Shown here in pieces: positions 13,672 through 23,920 of a DNA stretch of 64,000 bases; the stretch's first letter is position 1; each line of letters opens with the position of its first letter. A program made the position numbers and the translations under genes. The notes beneath the pieces are model-generated. The model did no database searches. It was not told where the DNA came from and was given only the letters and a program-made list of their open reading frames with translations. Location of the stretch: the NCBI GenBank assembly GCA_964057225.1, contig OZ059899.1, forward strand, positions 7,688,001-7,752,000, in the 5' to 3' direction. The stretch comes from Auanema rhodensis. Its lineage: Eukaryota; Nematoda; Chromadorea; Rhabditida; Rhabditidae.

Positions 13672-14836
13672 ATTGAATAATAAAGGTTCACATTTTTTAG
13701 AAAATTCTGAATGAATATTCAGAAATTTAAATAATATGTTTATATAAATATATATATATATACAATATTATATAATTGAATGTATGATATGACTTACATG
13801 TAAACAGAAAGCTAAAAACTTTCACATTTTTACAACATTTGATGAGTTTTGTGTGACTCGTTGTAGTTGCTAATCATTAATTATTTTTTAAAATTCATAA
13901 TATATGTAGGGATTACAATTGAAAAACAATAAACATTCAAAGTCATCAGCATCAATTATCAGTTCGCAAATCACTTTCCTCAAAGCTGGTAGGCTGTTTA
14001 AACTTGATGAAGCTATTTAATAATGGAAATAAAAACAGCTAACAAAAACAGCTGAACGATGTTGTAGTAACACAAGAATAATAATTCTTGTTTTACGATC
14101 TGAATAGTCTTGAAAGCAATATGAAAAGTTTCAAAACATGGTTGAACTAGGAAATCGTAAAAGCTTTATCGCTTAAAACATCGTGAGAGAGGAGGGGGTG
14201 TCAAAATACGATGTGGTATTAATGAGTAAATTTTAAATAAAGTATTTATGAAAATAAATTTTGATTATGTATGATGTAAAAGAAAAGACTTCTATATAAA
14301 GTGGAAAATGATCGAGCAGGATTAGTTGCTCAGGAAATTCTTTCAAAAAAAAAAACATAACTCCTCTAATCTTCTGTAGAAAAAAAAATGTGTTAAAAAA
14401 CTATAAAAAGCTAAGAAAATTTTTATACATTAATATAAAACTCTCAAAAACAAACAAGCAGTCTATATTAACTTGTTGAAACAAATAAAAAAATGAAAGA
14501 ATTCTGCACTCGTAAAGCATTCGATGTAGTTATTTTCGCTCAAAAAAAGTGATAACTGTGCTTACTATTGAACAACTAACAGAAAATAAGCTAAGAATTG
14601 AATAATACAAGCAGATTTCCTAAGAAAAAAATTTAAAATACTTAAATATACGAATTTCGAACCAGTTTCGTAAAGTATTTGGAAATGAAAAGAAATTCAG
14701 AGATTTTCTATTGAAGATAAGGTTAAAAACTAATTATTAGACTAAAGATTGTTAGTTATTTAAATAGATTTTTTTTTCCGTAAAAAAACATATAATTATA
14801 GGAATTGCACTCTAAAGATGAAATACGTCTGGTTAT

Positions 14837-16770
14837 TTAACATTGTAATTCAGAAATAAGATGATTGATGGCTTTTGCTCCAAACCGAACATTGTCAGCA
14901 CTTGATAGAGATTCCAAAACTGCTCTGAAACATCGTACGTGAATTCATATTCCTTCAATTTTTTTTATTGTATTCTTTGAATATTAGTAATTGAAGTTGA
15001 AAACAACAGAAATTTCAATGACTTCTCGTATAGTACGTAAGAGATCACTAACCGGACAATAGGAAAATAATTTCCGGTAGCATATACTGTGACTCCAGAG
15101 CGATTTCTGCAAAAGAACAAACTGAATCCTAGTAAAGACTGGATGATATTCCTAATACCTTAGCTTTTCAGCTGCAACATCTATTCTATCAAAAGAGAAT
15201 CCATCAGTCAGAAACACTATAGTTGCATTATTAGAATTCTGATGTTCGAGCTCTTGAATAATATTTTCAATTGCTGCACCAGTTTCCGTTATTCCGGAGA
15301 GAAATCGAGCTCCTGCAATTCAAAAATTTATTAAATATGACTAAACAATTTTTACTGGATAATTTTTTCAAAAAGCTTTCAGTTGTTAAATTCAAATGAA
15401 GAGGTATATTCCAACGCTGACGTCGACGTCCTGCATAAGTCATCAGGGACATCTGAAGTGGTTCATGTTGTATACAGCTATTATGTATAAACATAAATAT
15501 GTGTATATACATACTTATACACTTAAAATCAAAAACATAAGCATACCCGTCTATGAATTGTGCCAATACCACGAATGATATCATGTACTAATTGTTTCTG
15601 TTTTTCATACTGTTCTTCAACATTGCCACTAGAATCTATTGCAAAAACTAGATCAGAACATTCTGAAACAGCTTCTTATACTTTAATACTAATACATTCA
15701 TTAATCTCAATACCTTTTGATGAATTCTTTTGAGGATCATCAAACTGACGCAAATTCAATGATGTTGAAGAACTTTTAAATAAATGCTGAATATCCTGTA
15801 AAGATCCATCAGAAGCTCTTGTTGTTGTAACTGTTGTTATCGTCATCGTAGTTGATGTCTGGATATCTTCCTGGTGTAAAGGTGATGTTGTTAGATTAGC
15901 AAGCAAATCATTTGGCGCTATTCCTTCGATAATAGTTTCAACAGGATTAATCGACTCAATATCTGTGTTGATAGTATTATCAACAGACGTTGTTTTCATG
16001 GTATCATTGCTTGATTCTTGAACCTTTATTTCAATATGCTCTAAGACGTCGTTGTTGAAAGCCTCAACATCATTTCTCGGAGTTGTTATGATTGGAATTT
16101 TGTCTGTTACAGATGAAATGGTCAAAGTCGTTGTCATGGGTGTGGTAATTGCCATCATTACGACATCCGATACAACTTCCGAGGTGTTGGTATTGTTTTC
16201 CGTCGTAGTAGTATTCAACTCCATAGATTCAGTAGAGAATATAGATTCACTAGCATTAAAAATAGTTTGAGGTCCATCAAGAAACATGTCTTCCGTGCCA
16301 GTGATGTCCACACGTTGTTTACGAAAATCTTGTAACTCTTGGCTGGATTCCTTCTGATTCATAACAATATTGAGTAGATCAATATCGGTAACGTCTGTGG
16401 TGTTGCTGTCAACTGTGAAATCATCATCAGCCAACGAAGGTATTCCAATAATTGTCTCATTTTTATCAAGTGAAATTGCTTGTGACACAACAGTTGTAAG
16501 AACTGTATTTACTGCTGATCGTGTAGTTGATTCTGTAGTCTGAAAACTCCGGATATCAACTCCTTGCTTCTTCCATGGTGGGGCAACAGTTGGTAAATCT
16601 TTTGGATACCAGTCCTCAGCATGAAATGAAAGAGGTGGGCGAATTCCGGGTGGTGAGCCACCTAAATAATTGAAAAAATTTGTCCAAAAATAGAAATAAA
16701 AGCAAAGCTCACCATAAACTGAAGTATCCAAATTTGAATAAATAAAAACAAGAAGAAATATTAAAACCAT
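14837..16770 (-). CDS. Secreted von Willebrand factor A protein with Thr/Ser-rich N-terminal region
   Basis: Exon 1 encodes a signal peptide (MVLIFLLVFIYSNLDTSVYG). A 54-nt GT-AG intron then leads to a long Thr/Ser/Asn-rich stretch of about 325 residues with many N-x-S/T sites, as in an O-glycosylated extracellular stalk. The C-terminal part is a vWA domain: CSDLVFAIDSSGN is the MIDAS strand, MSLMTYAG and ATIVFLTDGFSFD are the later strands, and the domain ends in a helix with the stop at 14837-14839. The vWA part is split by introns near 15.7, 15.5, 15.33, 15.15 and 14.97 kb. vWA domains bind protein ligands in matrix and cuticle proteins. The MIDAS motif reads DxSxN instead of DxSxS, so metal-dependent binding may be changed. 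No transmembrane segment was seen. The ligand is unknown. Confidence 0.8.
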
Positions 16771-18422
16771 GGAGAATTATATGGATCGGATAAAGATGTT
16801 CAATATTTTCTTTTTCTTTGAAGATGAAAAAGAGTTTTTTCAATGTTATTTGATATTGTATCTGCAAATGGTTTTATAAAAATAGATTTATGAAAATGTT
16901 TTTCGTCGAAGATTGATAAAATACTTGAAAACATCTCATGAAATATCGGAAATAAGCTAGTTGGATTGATCAAACAATGAACGTTTTAGGTAGTCTCTTC
17001 CTCGTAGACTTCAAAAACGAAAAGCAACATTATTTTCAATGAGAATAGCCGCTCGTCTGATGAAGTTCAAGCTCCAATTCTAATGACCTTGGATCATCCA
17101 GTTGGTTTCTGGTCCATAACGGTGGGAAATGATGGGAACGATATCAACGATGAGGTGAGATGCATACTACAAGTGATGGTGAACGTAACACGCTCGACCA
17201 GTTTTCCATTTTACGAAAAGTTATTGAAAAAGTTTAGAAATTGATACATGTTATTACAGATGTTTCTTATATTTGAAATTCGAGAAAGGTGAAAAAGACC
17301 GGAATAATGAAATGAAGTCACGATTTCTGAAGGGCGTGTGAGGATGAGAGAGAATGATCTATTACGGGATTCTGTACCAAACTTCTAGACTATTTCCTCA
17401 TGTCTGCAAAGCTTTTCCTAACCGGATGCTTGTTCCCCCATTAACATTACATTACACATCGACCACCAGATGGATATCGGTGAATCTTGACATGTATGGC
17501 AAACAGATGATGGTCGTTACGCATAGTTTATGCGACAATCTTAAACGTAAAAGAAAAAAAAGAAAAGAAAAAATGAGTGAAAAGCGGGAAATATGTCGTT
17601 GATTCACTCGTTCAGGAACGAACTGTGGAAAGACGAAGTGAATTTGTGAGAAGTGGGGACGGAGGAGGAGACCACACATGGGTATTGGTCAGAGGCAAAG
17701 TGAGGTTACACCTGCTTACAAAAATGGGAAAATATATTTACATAGAGATGTATAATAATTGAATAGATGAAAACATATAAGAAAAACATTCCAAGAGTTT
17801 CGAGGAGAGAAAATGAGGAGAAAGTGCTTCTACTAAATCATGTTGAAAACAACAATTAAACAAGAACCAATAAAAGAAGTAAAAGTTCAGAAAAAGGAGA
17901 TTCATTGTTAACAATCTTGAGAAGAATTTACAAAACTTTTCAAAGTTGTATATGTAATTGTCTTTTCTTGTGCTTTGAATTGAAAAAAAGCATAACCTTT
18001 ATAAAAAAATTATGTGAAAGGAAATGTATTAAGATGTTTGTTGAATAAATGAATCAAATGAAATAGTTTAGAAAAAAAAGAATTCAGCTATGTGAAATCA
18101 ATTTTTTGTCATTTCGAAGCTGAACAAGATTCTCAAACCTTTTTTCCTTTAATTCTTTCTAAGTTTGAACGTCAATCTAAATGTATCTGATGAATATGTT
18201 GACAAATGAAAGTTTAGAAGATGAAGTTAGAGTAGAGATTGATTTACAATTTCAAATTATATTTATTTTTACTATTTTTTGAAATTATCTAAAATGATTA
18301 ACTAAACCATTTTATTTATTATATAATTTAATGAAAAAAAAAATTAATTGAATCACAAAAGAATTTTTGGCAGAAATGGCTAATACACGAACAAAAAAAA
18401 AGCTGACTGGCCATCATTAGGG

Positions 18423-18533
18423 ATGGCGAATCGGATTCCCATCACGTTAGGTCAGCAACAGGTCTTTTTCTCATTTCTCCACCTTATTGTTGTATTTTCC
18501 TTGATTCAAGCCCCTAATCCTTTTCGAAGCTAG
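18423..18533 (+). CDS. Candidate 36-residue peptide with signal-like core
   Basis: An ATG-to-TAG frame of 36 codons with a hydrophobic core (VFFSFLHLIVVFSLIQA) that resembles a signal peptide or membrane anchor, followed only by PNPFRS. It sits in a less AT-rich patch upstream of the kinase gene. If real it is a very short secreted peptide or the first exon of something longer; no downstream exon was found. Support is composition and hydrophobicity only. Confidence 0.2.
   Translation: MANRIPITLGQQQVFFSFLHLIVVFSLIQAPNPFRS
18449..18465 (+). promoter_or_regulatory. Possible DR5 nuclear-receptor element
   Basis: AGGTCA, five nucleotides, then AGGTCT: a direct repeat of the nuclear-receptor half site with spacing 5 and one mismatch. 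It overlaps the candidate peptide ORF at 18423-18533, so at most one of the two readings may be functional. Chance occurrence is quite possible. Confidence 0.2.
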
Positions 18534-18815
18534 CAATAGTCTCGAGTGCTAGACGATTTATTTATACACCTCTTACATTCACACACTATAGATTATTGAT
18601 ATCTTTATATGAAACAAGAAAAAAATGTAGTTTTAGCAATAGATTTGAAAGAAAATAAATATGAAAAATCACATCTTTGCTTCTTTATTTTTTTCATTAT
18701 AAGCTACACACTACCTAAAATGTATTTGTAATCGCCCTGATAAGTAATAAGATTAAACCGTGATATATAGTTTTTGATATTTGAAATATTAAAAAATATG
18801 TTTATTAAATAATTA

Positions 18816-18822
<7 letters not shown>

Positions 18823-18873
<51 letters not shown>
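18823..18873. repeat. (TA)n microsatellite
   Basis: Perfect AT alternation of 51 nt, the longest in the window. Confidence 0.95.
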
Positions 18874-18875
<2 letters not shown>

Positions 18876-19247
18876 TATATAACAATATTTAATTAAAATA
18901 CAAAAAACATTTATGAAATGAAAAAACTAAACAAATAATTTATAAAAAATCTTTTAAAATACCTAATCTTTAATAAATATTATATTTTAATATAATATTT
19001 TCAAATACATGTAGTTTTAACTATATTTTTTTAGTTAAAAAAGTTATTTTGATTATTCAAAATATTCTTTATATGAATACTAAGATAAACGATCACATCC
19101 ATTTGAAAAATTTCAATGTTGCTGATGCAAGCTGATAAGAAATATATAATGATATACCTATTTATCGACTTTTGTTTCAGTTTCATTCAAGCTAAAAGAG
19201 CCTTGTCTTCTATTCATATAGACTGTTTAAACTATTTTTTTTAAAAA

Positions 19248-22238
19248 ATGGCATATTTCAATCGTTCAAATGAAGTAAGAATATTTGTATTTCAACATAA
19301 ATATATATTTGATTAATGCTTTCTAGCCAATGGCTAATAGCCGTTTATTAATTCAATGGATTCATGAAAGAGTTTCACCTTATGATAGTATTCTTATACG
19401 TTCAATTGATCAATATTCAATGTTATCTGAATTAGGAAGAGGAAGATTTGGAAAAGTAAGATATTTCCAATTATTTATTTTAAAATATATTTTCTATATA
19501 GGTTTGTAGCTATATAAATAATGAAACTAAAACAACTATCACCGTAAAAGCTGTTAAAATGGAAATCTTCGAACACTGGTCCCAAGATAAAGAGAAAATA
19601 TCAAGCGTATTACTCCTAAAAAAATTTTATTTATTTACTTTTTTAAATTTTTTCTCAGAGATTAAATATATTTCTCGAAGAATTTCGCCGGTTACAAAAA
19701 ATATCTTTGGCAAACGATTCGATAGCAAACCAACTTGGAATATATGCGGAAGGGTTTGTAAACTTAATCGTATATCAATTATAAATATTGAATGTTTATT
19801 TAATTATAAAATAATTTTTAAAATTTTTTTTAAAAAATAAAAAATACAAAAACGTTTAAAATTAAAATATGTTGTTCTTCATTTCACTATATAACAGAAT
19901 TTACACATAAAAACAATTGAATCTATTTATATGTTTTATAATTTATCATAATTTATTCAAAAAACACTATAGTTTTAGAATAAAAAAATTTATTTTGTTT
20001 CAGACTTGATCTTTTTGTGTTGACAGAATTTGTAGTTAATGGTTCTGTTAAGGATTATATTGTAAAAGGAACAATAACACAATCAACAGCTGTTAAATAT
20101 CTATCTGATGTATATTTCTAATAATATTTAATTATATATTATATATTATAATAAGTTTTTTAGACTTTATCAGCTTTACAATACTTGCATACGTTAAATC
20201 CTCCAGTTGTCCACAGAGATATCAAAGGTTAACCGCAAGATTGCTTGGTAATATTTACTTTCTTTTTGTATTTTTCAGCAGCTAATCTATTAGTTAGTAG
20301 TTCAAACAATATAAAACTTGCAAATTTTGGTTTGGTTCGAGATTTAGCTGTTGACGGGATGGGTCTAGCTGTAGCGTCAGAAGTTACAAAAGATTTTCGA
20401 GGTTATGCAACTGGATAGATCAAATTAAATTTTGACTTTAGGTTCTCTTCTTTATATTGCACCGGAAGTATTAGCTAGTGATCTTGGTCCTGGCTATAGA
20501 ATATCTTACTCATTACCAACAGATATATGGTATGATTAAAGTTATGAATCTAAAAAGATTGTTCTGTATTTAGGGCATTAGGATGCACATTTATTGAAAT
20601 GTTGCTCAAATTCCCACCTCATTTTGAGTATTTTCAAAAAATTGGTTATAATCAGAATGAAATCATAGAACGTGCTTCCAAATCAAAATCAGAAGTATTT
20701 TGATTACATTTCATACTATTATATATTTTTAAATATTTACAGAGGTTACCATATTCGTCAAAAGTGTTAGTGCCATCAGCATCAGAATATATTCGGGTTA
20801 TTGTTGACAATATCTTTGAAGTTGATCCTAAATTACGTCCAACAGCTTCACAATTATTAGAAATAGTGAATGGTAAACAAAATAAAAAGTTAAACAATGA
20901 TTATGAAAAATTGTTAAAGACAGAGGTATTAAAACTTTTTTCTTTTATTTTTTAAATTATAATTAAGGCTGGTCCCCGAACTAAGCCAAAGCTTGTCAGT
21001 GTTCCAGCTATTGAAGAAGCAGAAGAGCAAGAGAGAAATCAAGTAGTGAATTTCAGTAGCACATTACAAGAGGAATATACACCAATTGAAACCATAGACG
21101 GAGGAGTGACACGTGAAAATAACAACAAAAAACGTCAAAAGCCAACCCAATTAGGCAGTTTTTCTGTACTATTCATGTATCTTATGACACGATTCTTATA
21201 CTTTATGAGTATGTGTATCATATATACTACTAAATTTAAATATATTTTTCAGAAATTCTTGGAAAATCTGTTTGGTATGTGCTTGTATTTCTCACAATCG
21301 GTGTTAGCACACTTGCATTTTTCTTAATGTTGGCTTATGGATTTGTCTTATTCTTTCGATATTTGATACAACTGGGATGCCAATGTGATATATCAGCTCC
21401 GCATTTTCTTGTAATCAGTGGAATTCTATTAATTTTATTATTTGCATTGTTATTCAGGTGAGCAAGCATACTTTTCTCGATCATTTACCTCTTTTTTTCT
21501 GAGATTTTGAATTTTCAAAGACAAAACTTGAATAAGCCTTCAAAGACAATCCCGATGAAAACCTGTAGAAATACTTGTAACACCAGAATTTGAAAAAAAA
21601 AAGTTTTTGACTGAATTGGATCTATCTCAAGAGATTTTCTACAGTTATCCATTTACCCTCTTCATATTCTGCTTTCCGTGTGATTTTGCTCGTTGTTAAT
21701 CACTACAAAGCTGAAGTGTTTCGTACAAGAACGCAGCTGAAAGCCGCAAAGAATCAAGGTGTTACATGTTTCTATGAAGTCTTTTTAACATTATCTCATC
21801 ATCTTTTAAAAATCTTTCTTTTTCTTTTGTAAAATCATCTTTTCTTTTCTTTTTTTCTGTATTTACACTAGCATAGATGATATATACTAAACGAAAAAGA
21901 ACAAATCGTATGTTAAATATCTAAAAATACTGTACAAAGAAGAGGGATGATGAAATTTTCTAGAAGAATTAACTACTGTTAAGTATAACAATGCTTTTCT
22001 TTCTTCTCTTTTCAGTTGTTGTATGATAGCTATTGGAGAGATGAAGCATCGTATGGCAAACGGTCTTTTTGACGACACATCAGTATTTGTACCAAAACCA
22101 AAAGAGAATGTTCAAATGTGCGGTGTGACTGTTCTACGGGGTCAGAACAAGTTAAGTTTCGATGATGATATGTTGTCGTCACATCCAGTAGTCAATCCAT
22201 TACCGGCTGCTCAAGATGATTTCTATTATAATTCGTAA
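19248..22238 (+). CDS. MAP3K-like membrane-anchored kinase with NFG instead of DFG
   Basis: Spliced from roughly ten exons, with introns such as 19275-19326 and a long last intron of about 560 nt. Kinase domain from about residue 40: glycine loop LGRGRFGKV, beta-3 lysine in VKAVK, alpha-C Glu in FLEEFRRLQ, hinge LTEFVVNGSVKDYI, catalytic loop HRDIKAAN, and LLYIAPEVLA in place of APE. The DFG site reads LANFGLV (AAT codon), so the Mg-chelating Asp is replaced by Asn while VAIK Lys and HRD Asp are kept. The pattern is closest to STE11/MAP3K kinases. After an acidic linker come at least two hydrophobic segments (GKSVWYVLVFLTIGVSTLAF and SGILLILLFALLF) and a cytosolic-type tail. Probably an integral-membrane pseudokinase or atypical kinase; the substrate is unknown. 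Confidence 0.8.
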
Positions 22239-22601
22239 TTTATATGAAATAGTAGATATGTATTTATTAATTATGCTATATCAATTGAATGAATACGAAT
22301 ATGTTGACTACTTTAGAAAATATAATTGTATTGTTAAGGATATGTATATTTACTTTTATATATTAATATATGATCTCAATAATTTTCTTAAAACAATTTA
22401 ATTAGATAGATAAATACATAAATAGATGTAGAGATATTTATTTTTTTAATACGAAACTAGTAGAAATTTATATATTTTTTCTCATTTTTTTCTCATTAAG
22501 AGCCAGGGAGTAAAATACTTCGTAATATAATAAATGCAAGCAAAACTGAAAGCTAACCCGTCCAGTCACCAAGAATTTATCTCCGGATTTTCTCAGTAAG
22601 T
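22239..22601. other. Convergent intergenic gap
   Basis: 3' flanks of the kinase (+) and the small membrane protein (-). AT-rich; no further gene seen. Confidence 0.6.
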
Positions 22602-22939
22602 TCAAAAGTGGCTATTAACACTGTCCCAAGCCAAATATGTTATAACAGCTATCAATGCGGCAGAAGCTACCTGAAGAAAAATAATTTTTTTAATTTCAAT
22701 TTTGGAATCTCGTTAAAAACTTTAAACAAGTACAAAAAATAAATAAAAACCATTTTTTATTAAGTATTTTTAAGAAAATATTCATTTAAATAACAAATTG
22801 TTTGAGAAACTGTGGATAAACTTACAACCAGGACGGTGATAAAGACATACTTCTGACATTTTTCCTTATCGAATGTTGCATTAGGCATTGCAGGATCTTT
22901 TGGACGATCAAATCCTGAGGAATACATCATGGAAGTCAT
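22602..22939 (-). CDS. 60-residue single-pass membrane protein
   Basis: Two exons (22826-22939 and 22602-22670) joined by a 155-nt GT-AG phase-0 intron give a 60-residue protein. The N-terminal half is polar (SSGFDRPKDPAMPNATFDKE). It is followed by one long hydrophobic helix (about residues 31-53, YVFITVLVVASAALIAVITY) and a short tail ending in DSVNSHF. The intron falls inside the membrane helix and restores it exactly, which supports the model. There is no cleavable signal peptide. Small tail-region membrane proteins of this shape occur as subunits of ER or mitochondrial complexes, but I do not recognise the family. It was too short for routine ORF calling. Confidence 0.65.
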
Positions 22940-23920
22940 GATAAGTTTATTATGTAATCAATGTGAAGAATAAATTGAACAGTACTCGAGTTTGATGATG
23001 ATTGGTGACACTGATTTTCTGTTTACAGGCCTCGTAACAGAAGCCGCGTCAAATAGAGGGCGGTAGGCGGAGACATAGTTTTTGAGAAAAAGGGCAAACA
23101 GTTGAAGTAAATTCCAACCAAATTTGAACAAGTACATGATAAGAAATAATAAGGTAAAAATACAAATTGAAGATATTTTCTGTTATTGCAAAGAAATATG
23201 AAAAATTGATTTAATGCTCAAAACATTTTGACTTCTTGTTCACGAAAAAAGTATGAGTAATAAGATTGAAAACTATGTTTGAAATATTGAAGTAAAACCA
23301 GAATATATAATATAAGACTATATATAACTATTCAATTGAAAGATAGAGTAACTAGTACAAGTATAGAAAAGAAAAATGAAAAAAATATATAAACGTCCAT
23401 TTCCAAAAAAAGATTCTATCTAGTCAAATCTTTTTGTACCTTTGTGTCTCTTTTCTTCTAACTCTCTCTCTCTCTCTCTTGCTTTTCCTAGTATTCTTCT
23501 TTTCTCTGCAATCTATTTCTCTTCACACTTAGATTTATATGTATATATGTACATGTAAAGTAAAACAAAGATTTTTACATGTTATTTGTTACTAGGAATC
23601 CATAAAATAACGAGATTCTCCCTGGGAGATGGCTAGCTCAATTCTCATTGCAATAGTCGGATTGGAAATTATAAAGAGAGACATATATATGTATATATAT
23701 ATATACATATATATAATAATGTATGTAATATCTTCGATTATTATTGAATATTAGAATTTAATCTTCTTTTTTTTTTAATTTTTATTCGTTTAATATGAAA
23801 TCAACAGCTAGTCAATGACCCGATATAACAAATAAAATGGGAAGAAATTGAAAAATTCAAACAATGTTAAGGAATAATTGATATTAATATATTGGAATAA
23901 TAATTTTCAAATTATAATAT
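22940..23920. other. Intergenic region
   Basis: Tandem minus-strand gap between PLBD and the small membrane protein. Contains a short less AT-rich patch at 22.98-23.09 kb just upstream of the small gene (possible promoter), a CT run near 23.46 kb and TA-rich sequence near 23.69 kb. No gene seen. Confidence 0.6.

Larger units (their letters stand above)
1..14836. other. Gene-poor AT-rich region
   Basis: No convincing protein gene was found on either strand over nearly 15 kb. Open frames are short and composed of low-complexity codons, and none shows a family motif or a chain of spliceable exons. The stretch holds simple repeats (listed separately), homopolymer A/T runs, and a few less AT-rich patches near 3.6-3.95 kb, 4.25-4.33 kb and 7.3-7.56 kb that may be regulatory or small-transcript DNA. 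It could be intergenic, or a large intron of a gene whose exons lie off the left edge. I see no transposase, reverse transcriptase, tRNA or rRNA. Confidence 0.6.
16771..19247. other. Divergent intergenic region
   Basis: Lies between the vWA gene (-) and the kinase gene (+). The block 16.98-17.75 kb is less AT-rich and carries overlapping open frames on both strands, one of which (17009-17243) looks exon-like but has no start or partner exons. A candidate peptide ORF and an AGGTCA-type direct repeat lie near 18.4-18.5 kb. The rest is AT-rich with a long TA run. Confidence 0.6.

Noticed and set aside
17009-17243. Open + frame of 77 codons with acceptor and donor-like ends (GATATCAACGATGAG then GTGAGA)
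   Set aside because: No start codon early in the frame, poor pyrimidine tract, no partner exons and no motif; left as part of the divergent intergenic region.
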